A stretch of 64,000 bases of DNA from Hexactinellida sp. DTS-2022 (lineage: Eukaryota; Porifera; Hexactinellida). The first letter of the stretch is position 1, and every line of letters begins with the position of its first letter. The notes below the pieces were generated by a model. It was given only the letters and a program-made list of their open reading frames with translations. It made no database searches and was not told the origin of the DNA. Positions 42,584-54,218 of the stretch are shown piece by piece. Where the stretch lies: positions 1,364,001 to 1,428,000 of the forward strand of contig JAPNXP010000009.1 in NCBI GenBank assembly GCA_028753945.1, read 5' to 3'. Both the position numbers and the translations under genes were made by a program.

Positions 42584-45500
42584 ATGGCGCTGAACGACTC
42601 TTCTGCTCCCATGCGCTCAGTCAAACGAGTTCAGTTTGGATTTCTGAACCCTGATGAAGTGGTGAGTTGGTATAATATCTACTTTCTTTACTAAGTTTTT
42701 GCTCATATTTACGTACATAGCTCAGCCAGATGTGGTACTTTTGTGATAGGTACAATGTAAACACGAGTAAAAGACCATATAGTACAGTCCATTTCGGTTA
42801 ACCGAGACTAATATTCAGGGAACTGTATCCTAATTAAGCGGACCTTCCCTAAGTATACTAGTCCAGTTCTTACTCTATATTACACCTGCGACCTCCCATT
42901 GGGGACATTAGATAAAAGTATGATATAAGAATGATCTTTGAATCTATACTCTAGAAACAAATGTCAGTGACTGATGAAGGTATCCAGTTTCCTTATACGA
43001 TGGAAGGGGGTCGCCCTAAGCAGGGGGGTCTAATGGATCCGCGACAGGGAGTCATAGACAGGACCTCGCGCTGTCTCACCTGTGCAGGGACAATGGCAAC
43101 CTGCCCCGGCCACTTCGGACACATTGAGTTAGCAAAACCTGTTTTTCATATCGGTGTGCTACCAAAGATTCTCAAAGTACTTAGATGTGTTTGCTTCTAC
43201 TGTTCTAAACTCCTAATTTCAAACGTGGGTTCTATCTGTGCATTATTCTGCAGCTCCGTTTGATTATCTGCTTTTCAATTTTAGAAAGGTGACAACTATA
43301 AGGATGTGATGGAAAAGACACGGAATAACCGGCGAAAACGCCTCCTGTACATGTATGACCTCTGTAAAACTCGGAAGTATTGCGAGCCATCTAGTGTTCA
43401 AGAGGGAGAGGATCAGGACCCACAGAACCAGGACAACCAGGTAAACAACAACAACAACAACAACACTATATTGGCTAACCTAATAACTATTCCCATATAT
43501 TACATCAATTTGCAAGGATATTTAGGTTAATTGAGACTGTCTATATTATGCAATCCTTGCTGATTCCACTCAATTGCAAGTCTTTGTTAGTATGGCATAA
43601 CTTGCTCTATTCTATACACATCTCTCTGACAAGTGTTATTTGTACAAATACACTTCCTATAGGATGCGGTGGGGTGTAACCGCATGCAGCCCAAGGTGCG
43701 TCGGAACGGACTGGAGCTAACCGTTGAGTGGAACAAGAAAGACATGGACGAAGAGAACCAGGAGCAAGAGAGCACTCTCACTGCGGAGAAGGTGCACGAG
43801 ATATTCAAGCTCATTACTGACGAGGACTGCACCGCCCTGGGTCTCGACCCTCGCTTTTCCCGTCCGGATTGGATGGTCATAACCTGTCTCCCTGTGGCGC
43901 CCCTCTCTGTCAGACCCTCCGTTGTTTTGCACGGCGGCTCGGCTCGCAGCCAGGTACTGTCTAGAGCATCAGATTGCATAGGGCTAGTAACCTGCAACTA
44001 ACTCTGTAGGATGATCTGACCCATAAACTGGCCGATATTGTGAAGTCTAACAACTCTCTGAAGAAGAACGAAGAGAGTGGATCTGCCACACACATTATTC
44101 AGGAAGACGTGAAGATGCTGCAGTACCACGTGGCTACTCTATTTGATAACGAAATACCAGGACTCCCAAGGGTACTGTACAGTATGAATATTAGCTATAC
44201 CATTTTTTAATTCGTACAATTTCACTACCAATATAGGCAATGCAAAAGTCAGGTCGTCCTCTGAAATCACTTAAGCAGCGACTCAAGTCCAAAGAAGGAC
44301 GCATCCGTGGTAACTTAATGGGGAAGAGAGTAGACTTCTCCGCGCGGGCAGTAATCACCCCAGACTCCAATCTGTCCATCGACCAAGTTGGCTGTCCCAG
44401 GACCATAGCACAGAATCTAACTTTCCCAGAGATTGTGACGCCCTTCAACATAGATAAGTTAGTAGCATTACCATTCTATTATAGTTGTGTTTCGTTTGCA
44501 GTCAGCTCATTTTGCATTCTGCAGAATGCACGAGCTAGTGCGCAGGGGCCACGACCAATACCCTGGCGCTAAGTACATTATTCGCGACAACGGCGAGCGC
44601 ATCGACCTGCGGTACCACCCCAAGCCAGCCGATCTGCATCTGCAGTACGGCTACAAGGTGGAGAGACACATCGTGGATGATGACGTCATCGTATTCAACA
44701 GACAACCAACTCTGCACAAAATGTCTATGATGGGACACAGGGTTAAGATTCTGCCGTGGTCTACCTTCAGACTCAATCTCAGGTGAGAAACGCTAAGTTT
44801 TATTATATAGTCGACTCCGCTTAATTGGGTCACTTTGGCCCGATTGTCTTTTGACCCAATTGAGCGAATGCCCCAATTAACCTGTGGGTTATTAAGCGGA
44901 GCCTATTTGTTAGTTAATTTGTACTCTTTAACTAACCTTACACACTGTCCCTATAGCGTGACAACGCCTTACAATGCAGACTTCGACGGAGACGAGATGA
45001 ACCTGCACGTGCCTCAGAGCATGGAGACGCGAGCCGAAGTGTCCGAACTGTTGATGGTGAACAAGCACGTCATCTCTCCTCAGTCGAACAAGCCTGTGAT
45101 GGGTATTGTGCAGGACACACTGACTGCTGTCTGCAAAATGACCAAGCGAGACGTGTTCATTGAGCGCGAGGACATGATGAATCTGTTGATGTGGTACCCA
45201 GAGTGGGACGGTCGTATGCCTCAACCAGCGATCCTAAAACCGAAACCCCTCTGGACCGGCAAACAGCTGCTGTCTCTAGTTATTCCTGGGAACATCAACT
45301 GCACCAACACCTGCTCCACGCACCCAGACGAGGAGGACGACACGCCCAATAGACACATTTCTGTTGGAGACACACGAGTGAGTTGAAACGTTATTGTTCT
45401 AAATTAATAGCTTTAACCCGCCGACCTCCTCCAGGTGCTGATTGAGAACAGCGAGCTGATCTCTGGGATAATCTGCAAGAAGACGGTCGGTCGGTCCGGC

Positions 45501-48500
45501 AGTTCTCTCATCCACATAGTGGCCCTGGAGCTGGGCCCTGAACACGCGCGCTGCTTGTTCAACAACATCCAGACCGTAGTCAACAATTGGTTGCTGATCG
45601 ATGGGCACTCCATGGGAATAGGGGACACCATTGCTGATCACCAAACCTACCTCAACATTCAGGAGACAATCAAAGAGTCGAAGATCCGCGTGACAGAGGT
45701 CATAAAGCAGGCGCATAACGATCAGCTGAAGCCGTCTCCAGGGAACACGCTCCGACAGACGTTCGAGAATAATGTGAACAGACTCCTGAACCGAGCGCGA
45801 GACCAGACCGGGTCCAGCGCGCAGCGGAGTCTCTCCGACTTCAACAACATGAAGGCCATGGTGGTCTCGGGCGCCAAGGGGTCTAAGATCAACATCTCCC
45901 AGGTGATAGCCTGCGTGGGGCAGCAGAACGTGGAGGGGAAGCGGATCCCGTTTGGCTTCAGACATAGAACCCTGCCTCACTTCATCAAGGACGACTACGG
46001 ACCCGAGAGCAGAGGCTTCGTGGAGAACTCATATCTGGCCGGTCTCACTCCCAACGAGATGTTCTTCCACGCGATGGGCGGCAGAGAAGGGCTGATCGAC
46101 ACAGCTGTTAAGACTTCAGAGACTGGTATAGTGCATTACTACTTATTAGCTCGCAGTTAGTAATCGCACTGTATCCCCAGGCTACATACAGAGACGTCTG
46201 ATCAAGGCAATGGAGGGACTAATGGTTAAGTACGATGCCACCATCCGCAACTCCAACGGGCAGATGGTGCAGCTGCGCTACGGGGAGGACGGCATAGACG
46301 GAGCTCACATGGAGTCGCAGAACCTCAGCTCTCTGGCCATTGGGGACAAGGCCTTTGAGAGGAAGTACCACTTCACTTACACCAATGAGAGGTAATACGA
46401 ATGCATAGAGATTGCACTGAGCACAAACTTATATAATATTGTATTTTAAAGGAATTTGAAAAAATACGTGACAGAAGATGTGGTCCACGAGCTTGTGGTC
46501 AATCCAGAGTCGCAGGCAAAGTTCGAAGAGGAGTTCGCTCGGCTGCACGAAGACAGGACAATTCTGAGAGAGATCTTCAAAGACGGAAATACTAGAGTTG
46601 TGCTGCCATGCAACCTGAATAGGATGATCTGGAATGCGAGGAAAACATTCAAGATTAACAGCAAAAACAATTCTGATCTCAACCCTCTCAGAGTTATAGA
46701 AGGTTAGTGTCTCCTATGGGACTGCATGCTAAAAATAAATATTATATTTGTATCAAAATACTTGTTTATTTCCATCAATACTTAATCAGAAGTTAAGGCA
46801 GTGCTCTTATTATTAGGCGTGGACGAGCTGTGCAAGAAGCTGGTGATCGTGGAGGGAGACGATCCGATCTCAAAGGAAGCTCAGTACAACGCCACTCTAC
46901 TCATCAACATACACTTGAGGTCCACACTCGCCTCGAAGCGAGTAATGGAGGACCACCGACTCTCCTCCCAGGCGTTCGACTGGCTGCTGGGAGAGATAGA
47001 GAGTAGATTCAACTTAGCTAAGGTTAGTCTACTAACTAGAATGAGTCTCTAGTACATTTGCGTATTACTAAATTATCCAAATACACGTAGGTCCAGCCTG
47101 GAGAGATGGTGGGCGCCCTGTCTGCGCAGTCGCTTGGGGAGCCGGCCACGCAGATGACTCTGAACACATTCCACTTCGCCGGAGTATCCGCTAAGAACGT
47201 AACCCTGGGTGTACCCAGGCTGAAGGAGATTATTAACGTCTCGAAGAGACCTAAAACTCCCTCCCTCACAATCTTCCTGCTAGGCCAGGCAGCTAAGGAC
47301 AAGGAGAAGTGTAAAGTGAGTCCATAACAACCAGTTTGCCAACTTGTTATTCACAATTATGTGTATTGTTAAATGTTTCTGTTGTCAGGAAGTCCAATGT
47401 CGCCTGGAGCACACCACGCTGCGTAAAGTGGTGGCTAACACGGCTATATACTACGACCCGGATCCTATGAACACCGTTATTCAACAGGACCAGGAATGGG
47501 TCAACATGTACTACGAGATGCCAGACTTTAACAGAACTAACATTTCTCCATGGTTAGTTCTAGCTAATTCTGTAGTTCTCAGTACTTTATACCGTGCAGT
47601 TCCCTATACTATTACTATTGCTATGTCTCTCTAGGCTCCTACGCATTGAGCTAGACCGTAGATTGATGACAGACACCAAACTGACAATGGAGCAGATCTC
47701 TGAGAAGATAAATCATTCGTTCGGAGAGACGATGAGTTGCATCTTCACAGACGACAACGCCGATCAGCTGGTGCTGCGGATCCGACTTGTGGACGGGGAG
47801 GAGAACAAGCTGGGGGACGAGGAGGAGGTGGCAGACAAGGCAGAGGACGATTCCTTCCTGCGCCTCTGCGAGTACAACCTGCTCACCAGCGTCACGCTTA
47901 AGGGGGTGGAGCAGATCTCCAAGGTATACATGTACAACCCGAACGAGGATGCTAAGAAGAGGACCATCATAACACAGGAAGGGGAGTTCAAGAAGATTAC
48001 TGAGTGGATATTGGAAACTGACGGTACTAATCTTCTAAGGGTGAGTGTTTCACAACACTTTAACTACAGTCGAAACCGGTTTTTTCTAACACCGGGTTTT
48101 TCTAACTAACTATTTATTCTAAATGTGTAAGAAATTCCTGTTTTTGTTTTATTTTCAATCGGTTTATTCTAACTAGTATCGGATTTTTCTTACTTTATTT
48201 CCATGCAAAGAATTGGTTAGAAAACCGGTTTCGACTGTACTTTGGAATGTCTATTAACTCTTACTACCTTTCAGTTGTTGAGTGAGCCTTCAGTGGATCC
48301 AGTGCGTACACACTCGAATGACATCTGCGAAATATTTCGCGTTCTAGGAATCGAGGCTGTGAGAAAAGCCGTAGAAAAGGAACTGAATGCTGTTATATCT
48401 TTTGACGGTTCATACGTTAATTACCGGCATTTGGCCCTTCTTTGTGATATAATGACTTGTAAAGGGCACTTGATGGCGATAACCAGACACGGCGTGAATA

Positions 48501-50630
48501 GGCAAGACTTGGGAGCTCTCATGCGCTGCTCTTTCGAGGAAACTGTGAGTTTTCTCATTGTGCATTGTCTTCCGCCTTTGTTGATAGTAGAATAAAGAAA
48601 TTTGAGACAATAGATAGATTGTATAGATTGTAACTTCCATTATTTAGGTGGATGTCCTACTGGATGCAGCCGTGCACGCAGAGTGCGACTACATCCGAGG
48701 CGTCTCTGAGAACATTATCCTGGGACAGCTGGCCCCGATAGGCACGGGTAGCTTCGACCTGATGCTAGATGTGGAGGCGTGCAAGGACGCTATGGACGTA
48801 AACCCCAGAGGGCCAGGCCTCCCCATGCCCTTCCCATTCATGGCCACGCCAATGGGCCCAGGCCAGACCCCCGTTACTAGCATGACTCCGTACAACTTCA
48901 GTCCTTACAACGTTAACATGACTCCTGGCGGAGCGGCCTTCTCTCCCGCGCAGAGCGAGGCCCACTCCTGGTGGAACTCTCCCGCCTCTCCCTTCTTCGA
49001 GAGCGCGGCCTCTCCCTCCAGTCCGATGCTCGACCCCTCGAAGGACCTGACCAAGAGTCCGTACTACTCCCCCACCTCCCCCGAGTACTCTCCTGCTTTC
49101 GGCAGAGACTACTCCCCCTCTAGTCCCAGATACAGCCCCACCTCTCCCTCCTACTCCCCCTCTTCCAACACCTACAGTCCCACGTCCCCCAACTACTCCC
49201 CCACGTCCCCCTCTTACTCACCCACCAGTCCCTCCTACTCCCCTACAAGCCCCAGTTACAGCCCCACCTCTCCCTCCTACTCGCCGACCTCTCCTTCATA
49301 TTCGCCCACCTCTCCCTCCTACTCCCCCACCTCTCCCTCGTACTCGCCTTCCTCCCCTTCCTACTCCCCCTCTTCTCCCTCCTACAGTCCTACTAGTCCC
49401 TCCTACAGCCCCTCCACACCCGTATACTCTCCGGCCAGTCCCTCCTACTCGCCGACCTCCCCCTCCTACTCGCCCTCCTCTCCATCTTACAGCCCAACCA
49501 GTCCCTCCTACAGTCCTTCTTCTCCCAGCTATTCCCCCACCTCCCCTTCTTACACGCCCACTTCCCCCTCCTACTCTCCTAGCTCTCCCTCCTACTCCCC
49601 CTCTTCCCCTTCCTACTCGCCCACCTCTCCTTCCTACTCGCCCTCCTCTCCCTCCTACTCGCCCTCCTCCCCCTCCTACTCCCCCTCAAACACCTACAGT
49701 CCCACCTCTCCCAAGTACACGCCCACCTCTCCTCAGTACACCCCTTCCTCTCCCAAGTACAGCCCTACCTCCCCCCAGTACTCCCCCTCCAGTCCCCGCT
49801 ACTCCCCCACCTCCCCAAAGATATCTCCCGCCACGCCCCAATACAGCCCTTCCTCTCCCCACTACAGTCCCTCCTCCCCAGAGGGAAGCAATCAGCTGAC
49901 GCCCTCTCCCAAGTACAGCCCCTCCTCTCCCAAGTATTCCCCCACTTCTCCCAAGTACTCGCCCACCTCTCCCGGCTCTCAGGTCTCCCCGGAATCTCGT
50001 CAATACTCCCCTACCTCTCCCCAGTATTCCCCCTCTACCAATTCGGCCTCCTCCCCCAGATACTCCCCTACCTCCCCTCAGTACTCTCCCTCCTCTCCTC
50101 AATACTCTCCCACCTCTCCTCAGTACTCTCCCACTTCCCCCCAGTACTCGCCCTCATCCCCACAGTACTCTCCCACCTCTCCCAAATACTCGCCCTCCTC
50201 TCCCAAGTACACGCCGGACCAGCAGTCCTCTGGGGACTCCTCCAGTCCCCAGTACACGCCCACTTCTCCTCAGTACACCCCACACACGCCCACAGACTCT
50301 GCTACTCCCTCCACCCCATACTCCCCCTCCACTCCCTCCTCCCCCAACTACACTCCTAACTACACCCCCGGGTCAATGGACCCCTCGCCGCCCCGCTATT
50401 CCCCGCACTCGCCCACCTACTCGCCCTCCTCCGCATACACCCCCGACCCACACAACACCTCTCCGGACAACCTCCAGTCTCCAGCCATCCAGCCGATCTC
50501 CCCAGACGACAGGTACTCCCCCTCTCGCCCCTCCGCCTACTCCCCGGTCAGTCCGGACGGATACAGCTCCCAGTACTCCACCTCCCCGCAGTACACGCCC
50601 TCTGGCTCGGACAGGATGGACACTGACTGA
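42584..50630 (+). CDS. POLR2A: RNA polymerase II largest subunit RPB1, 17 exons
   Basis: Exons: 42584-42661, 42955-43224, 43285-43440, 43663-43953, 44010-44171, 44237-44457, 44525-44782, 44957-45377, 45435-46125, 46181-46391, 46452-46702, 46817-47022, 47091-47315, 47389-47552, 47635-48040, 48275-48544, 48648-50630; 6264 nt, 2087 aa (human 1970). Landmarks: N-terminal clamp CxxC zinc sites ([14 protein letters not shown] region), lid/rudder, active-site loop [10 protein letters not shown] (exon 8), bridge helix [13 protein letters not shown] (exon 9), trigger loop [21 protein letters not shown] (exon 13, split here for length) and jaw. The C-terminal domain (about residues 1565-2087, all in exon 17) has roughly 60 Y-[S/T]-P units. 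The proximal ones follow YSPTSPS; distal ones carry Q, K or R at position 7 or break the heptad. It is phosphorylated through the transcription cycle in all animals. Introns 7 and 15 contain pogo-like MITEs. Confidence 0.98.
43441..43465 (+). repeat. (AAC)n microsatellite at RPB1 intron 3 donor
   Basis: GTAAACAACAACAACAACAACAACAC immediately follows exon 3; the short triplet repeat begins inside the 5' splice site. Confidence 0.7.
44808..44906. mobile_element. Degenerate pogo-like MITE in RPB1 intron 7
   Basis: Ends (T)AGTCGACTCCGCTTAAT and ATTAAGCGGAGCCTAT are inverted repeats of the same family as the intact 58057-58227 copy (CAACTCCGCTTAAT). About 100 bp, internally deleted, preceded by TA. 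Confidence 0.65.
48067..48237. mobile_element. pogo/mariner-like MITE in RPB1 intron 15
   Basis: 171 bp with inverted ends CAGTCGAAACCGGTTTTTTC and GAAAACCGGTTTCGACTG, flanked by TA on both sides. The TCTAACACCGG motif is repeated internally. No transposase. Confidence 0.88.
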
Positions 50631-51100
50631 GTGTAGTCGTGTTTAGTTACTTTTATTCCAACTCATTTCCTATGGATTTATAGTTCTAGTTAGCATAGTA
50701 GATCATATAATTGCTTAACTGACTACTGACTATTGCTTGAGAATCGTTTATTGATTATTTCTATCAAATGTGACAATAATAATGTTTCTAATTTTCATGT
50801 TAAAAAAACTGGCATGGTGGGGTTCTTTTATACACTTAGCATTTTAGTGGGTTTTTTCTCTTAGCGAAAAAAGATAGGAAAATAATAACGTCAATGATCG
50901 CTGGATAAATTTTCTCTTAATTACTGATATTGACCATTTAATAAGTTTACTACAACAAGGTCAGTATAGAATGTTAAGCTAAGCTGATAATCTCTAATGG
51001 TGTCATCTAATCTTAATCTTAAGAAGAATCAGGCAGCTAGCAGCTGGTATCAGAGCTTAACAGCTGTCAGACAGTAAGCTTTGTGAGTTTACAATAGCAG
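50631..51100. other. Convergent spacer between RPB1 and PYM1
   Basis: 470 bp of AT-rich sequence where the 3' ends of RPB1 (+) and PYM1 (-) face each other. No gene or clear repeat seen; CAGCTG motifs cluster at 51030-51130. Confidence 0.5.
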
Positions 51101-51802
51101 CTATTTTGTTTTCAGAACTCTCAGCTGATTCTCTATTTCTTTAATTTCTTTATCCCAAGTCCCCTTCTTCTCAATCTTTAAAATCTCTTCTGAATTCAGT
51201 CGGTCTCCTTTCTTGACCAGTTTCTCGATCTGCTCTAATTTCTTTATTATTTTCCTCTGCTGCTTCTCGAGCTCTATGGTCTGTAGATCCTCATTGATTT
51301 CGTTCTGCTGGCTGGCACTGCCTTTCGTAGCAGCTGAAAATGAATTAATGTCTCGCCTCTTGTAAACGGCAAAATCAGAGCTAGCAGAAGGTTGTACTAT
51401 TTTTAGCTTTGCCGTTTCTAAAGCAGTTTCATTCTCAGAAGCAGAATCATCTAGTAACGTAGGATCAAATTTGTTTGTGAAGAGGTCGTTATTAGTCATT
51501 TCCGAATTATCGAATTGTTTAGTATCATTTACAAGTTTTTTTTCTCTTCTATTTTTATTTTTTCTCTCATTTTTGATTTGAGCTTTCGTCTTCGGTCTTT
51601 CAGAGATATGAATATCTTCTATTGGAGGTTCATCGTATTGCAATCTCGTTGGAATGCCAGCATTTGTTTGACCCATTTTGTGAGGTGGGACATAAGTCTC
51701 CGCCTCGTCAGGAGGCACATATCCCTCCTTCACTCTCAAGGGTTTCCTCGGAGTGCCATCCGGGCGAAGTCCTCTCTGGATAACTCGGTATGCAGTTGCC
51801 AT
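51101..51802 (-). CDS. PYM1: PYM1, partner of Y14-Mago (exon junction complex disassembly factor)
   Basis: A 233-aa intronless frame starting at ATG 51802; the TTG codon further out is not needed. The N-terminal ~35 residues, with LRPDGTPRKPLRVKEGYVPPDE, are the conserved Mago-Y14-binding WIBG module. The middle is low-complexity. The C-terminal ~60 residues form a Lys/Glu-rich coiled coil (KLEQIEKLVKKGDRL) that in human binds the 40S ribosome. PYM removes exon junction complexes from translated mRNAs. A TAG acceptor-like site lies 15 bases before the ATG. The gene is divergent from MGMT with only 180 bp between start codons. Confidence 0.93.
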   Translation of the reverse strand: MATAYRVIQRGLRPDGTPRKPLRVKEGYVPPDEAETYVPPHKMGQTNAGIPTRLQYDEPPIEDIHISERPKTKAQIKNERKNKNRREKKLVNDTKQFDNSEMTNNDLFTNKFDPTLLDDSASENETALETAKLKIVQPSASSDFAVYKRRDINSFSAATKGSASQQNEINEDLQTIELEKQQRKIIKKLEQIEKLVKKGDRLNSEEILKIEKKGTWDKEIKEIENQLRVLKTK

Positions 51803-51982
51803 TGTGCTCAATAATGCTATGTAATAACCTTGGTATCATATTTAAAATTATAAAACCTAATGAATGCTTTTTGTTATCAACAATGCCAGCAGGTGGAGGT
51901 GTATGGCATACTACTACTTACTCTACATCCAATAATGTATTATAGCAGTGGCAAATACATGTGTTTGTAGTCAATTAGTACA
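51803..51982. promoter_or_regulatory. Divergent promoter region PYM1 / MGMT
   Basis: The two start codons are 180 bp apart on opposite strands, so both promoters must lie here or overlap the 5' UTRs. The sequence is AT-rich with no TATA box in an obvious position. Inference from gene arrangement only. Confidence 0.6.
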
Positions 51983-52492
51983 ATGGAAACCCACTGCTTG
52001 TATTCTTCACCTTTTGGGAATCTAAAGATCAGTTTCGATAACGTCGGACTAACCAAGTTGGAGTGGTTAACTCCCTTAGAGGATGAGCGCACGCTAACGA
52101 CGTGTAAGGACAACAAGTACTCATCTCAAGCAATAGCTTGGCTTGATTACTACTTCGGAAAAACTAATGAAAAGGTGGAATTACCGAAATTAAATTTGGA
52201 CAAGTACTCAGAATTTCACTCCAAAGTATGGAGAGTCTTGCTAGAAAAAACGAAAGAAGGAACGAGCTTATCCTACTCGGACCTGGCTCAGCTCATAGGG
52301 TCTCCCCGCGCGGCGCGGGCAGTCGGCACGGCAATGAAGCGCAACCCGCTGCCCCTCTTCATACCCTGTCACCGGGTGCTGCCGAAGAGGGGCGGGGTGG
52401 GCAGCTACTCCGGCGGGAGCGGAGCGAAGACTAAGAAACAACTTTTGGAACATGAAGCCAGACTCAAGAAGGAACGGAAACTGGAAGAGTAG
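51983..52492 (+). CDS. MGMT: O6-alkylguanine-DNA alkyltransferase (MGMT)
   Basis: A 169-aa intronless frame. The N-terminal domain covers residues 1-75. The C-terminal DNA-binding domain contains the helix-turn-helix with its arginine finger (SPRAARAVGTAMKRNP), followed by the active-site FIPCHRV with acceptor Cys near residue 129 and the GSYSGG loop. It transfers the alkyl group from O6-alkylguanine to its own cysteine, a one-use direct repair. Length is shorter than human (207 aa) through a reduced N-terminal domain. The GC-rich second half contrasts with the AT-rich first half. Confidence 0.94.
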   Translation: METHCLYSSPFGNLKISFDNVGLTKLEWLTPLEDERTLTTCKDNKYSSQAIAWLDYYFGKTNEKVELPKLNLDKYSEFHSKVWRVLLEKTKEGTSLSYSDLAQLIGSPRAARAVGTAMKRNPLPLFIPCHRVLPKRGGVGSYSGGSGAKTKKQLLEHEARLKKERKLEE

Positions 52493-52767
52493 ATTACTTG
52501 TTTGCAACGAAACAATTGATATTTTATTTATTTTAGTATTTTCCTCCTAAAAAATATAAAACAAATTTTCCTTATCAGTTATTACAGTATGCAATATTAT
52601 TAGTATATCAACGGGTTTAGCTCTGAATGCATAAATTCTACTACAGATTGTTTCTTGCAAAGACACCCCCCAGTATAAATGGATAGAATTTGTCAATCTA
52701 TAACAATAACTCAACAAACAACATAAGAGACTACCAACAATATTCTAACTCTAACAATCTAATGTTC

Positions 52768-53850
52768 CTATGGCTGTGGCTGCGGGATGACGAACAGAGG
52801 CTGCAGGGACGGCAGAGAGAAGGGTGCCTCTGAGCTGGTCTGCTTTATCCACTCCGTGACGTTCTTCTGCAGCTTGACCTCGCTCAGCACCTGCTGGTTG
52901 GTCAGCAGAGAGAACGCGACAATGTCTGCTAGCGACATCTGCTCGCCCACCAGCCAGCGGCTCTTCCCGAAATGCGAATTCAGTGTTTTGATAACGTTCT
53001 GTCTCTCCTTGCTGGAGCCAGCTAGCAGCTGCATAGACAACGCGTTTATCCACGTGTCCATCTCCGTGGCTAGCTCCGCTCCCTGCCCCTCGTAGAGAGA
53101 GTCTGCGAAGAGTCTGCACATATACCTGGCTATGTTGTGGTCGCAGTAGACGGGTGTCTGGTGGTTCGACACCTGCATAGTGCACTCCCCCGACTTCCCT
53201 ACCCATATCAGGGTTAGAACGAGCTTTGGCCTGTCGGACTTGTGCACATGCTGCATCAGGGAGGAGCAGAGGGGGTACGGGCTGGGGAGACTGGAGTGGG
53301 ACAGGCTGCGCCACGAAACAGCTGTGAACTGTTGGAGGTGTGAAAAGACGAGGAGTGTGGCTGAGGGTGGTCTGTCTGGGTTACACTTTATGGCGGCGTC
53401 GATGGGGACAGGGGGCGGCTGAATGGCGGACTGTCTCGGGGGCTCGGGGGTGCTGCGGGTGGAGCCAGACCGGCGCTGCTTCAATAGACTCATCTCCTGC
53501 TTGAGACTACTCACCATCTGATTGATGTTGTCCTGTCGCTGCTCCAGCTTAGTGAAGTGCATTCCCCTCTTCTGCTCTGAGTCCCTCTCGGGCGGAAATA
53601 GCTTCCGACTGCAGGCGTCGACCCGCGTCTTTAGAGCTCCCAGCTCCCTCTGCATCTCCAGGTGCGTGCTCTCCAGCTGGCGGATAGTCTCCGAGCTCAT
53701 ATCGGCGCTACTGCTAGGGGGCTGGGGAGAGGGAGATAAGTTAGGTGCCATGTGGTACATGCCTGAAGTGGAAGGGTACACAGGTTCATTGGGGAGTGCG
53801 AACGATCTCATGTGGTACATAGGCTGCGTACCAGTCGCATTGGAAGCCAT
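52768..53850 (-). CDS. AIMP2: AIMP2 (p38/JTV1), multi-tRNA-synthetase complex scaffold
   Basis: A 360-aa intronless frame. A proline/serine-rich N-terminus (residues 1-50) begins with MYHM-type repeats and precedes a coiled-coil or leucine-zipper segment (~55-130). A variable linker follows. The C-terminal half is a GST-like domain: the thioredoxin-like part with LVLTLIWVGK, an NIARYMCRLFADS helix, and the GST-C part with LLAGSSKERQNVIKTLNSHFGKSRWLVGEQMSLADIVAFSLL. The order matches AIMP2, which links LysRS, the DX2 region and EPRS in the complex and acts in p53/TRAF2 signalling. It is slightly longer than human (320 aa). A TTTAG acceptor-like site lies nine bases before ATG. Confidence 0.9.
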   Translation of the reverse strand: MASNATGTQPMYHMRSFALPNEPVYPSTSGMYHMAPNLSPSPQPPSSSADMSSETIRQLESTHLEMQRELGALKTRVDACSRKLFPPERDSEQKRGMHFTKLEQRQDNINQMVSSLKQEMSLLKQRRSGSTRSTPEPPRQSAIQPPPVPIDAAIKCNPDRPPSATLLVFSHLQQFTAVSWRSLSHSSLPSPYPLCSSLMQHVHKSDRPKLVLTLIWVGKSGECTMQVSNHQTPVYCDHNIARYMCRLFADSLYEGQGAELATEMDTWINALSMQLLAGSSKERQNVIKTLNSHFGKSRWLVGEQMSLADIVAFSLLTNQQVLSEVKLQKNVTEWIKQTSSEAPFSLPSLQPLFVIPQPQP

Positions 53851-53880
53851 GAAGATTAGCTAAATACCAAAGGCAATATA

Positions 53881-54084
53881 CAGTAAAACCTTCAGAAAGT
53901 GAACACCTGGGGAGTGGGGATCAGCTAAAATGTTCACTTTTATATAATAGAGAGGTGTTCACTTTTCATGATTTATCATAACGTGTGTAGACTCTAAGCA
54001 ATGGGGAAAATTTGGAACGAGAAAAAGTGTTTATATATGGAGTTGTTCATTTCTTGAAGGTGTTCACTTTTGGAGGTTTTACTG
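53881..54084. mobile_element. pogo/mariner-like MITE upstream of AIMP2
   Basis: 204 bp with inverted ends CAGTAAAACCTTCAGAAAGT and ACTTTTGGAGGTTTTACTG; subterminal GTGAACACCT blocks are inverted too, and GTTCACTTTT is repeated inside. The left side is flanked by TA. It lies between AIMP2 and the first GST gene, 30 bp from the AIMP2 ATG. Confidence 0.82.
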
Positions 54085-54218
54085 ACAATACAACAGCTGA
54101 CAACTAGTCAAAACACTATCACTATAATAATCTAAATAGTTATTAGTATATATAAAATGAATATATGGTAGAAAAGTAAGTGACACAAACTAGAAATTGC
54201 AACAAGAGTAATTAGAAC

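Noticed and set aside
42214-42654. 146-aa plus-strand frame upstream of RPB1
   Set aside because: AT-rich and overlaps RPB1 exon 1 out of frame; no homology recognised.
42780-42880. Possible pogo-like element upstream of RPB1 exon 2 (TACAGTCCATTTCGGTTAACC)
   Set aside because: Only one end is recognisable; no inverted partner was found.
45399-45980. 193-aa minus-strand frame over RPB1
   Set aside because: Antisense of RPB1 exon 9, which encodes conserved polymerase core.
49686-50102. Gly/Arg-rich minus-strand frame
   Set aside because: Direct antisense of CTD heptad repeats; composition is explained by the repeat.
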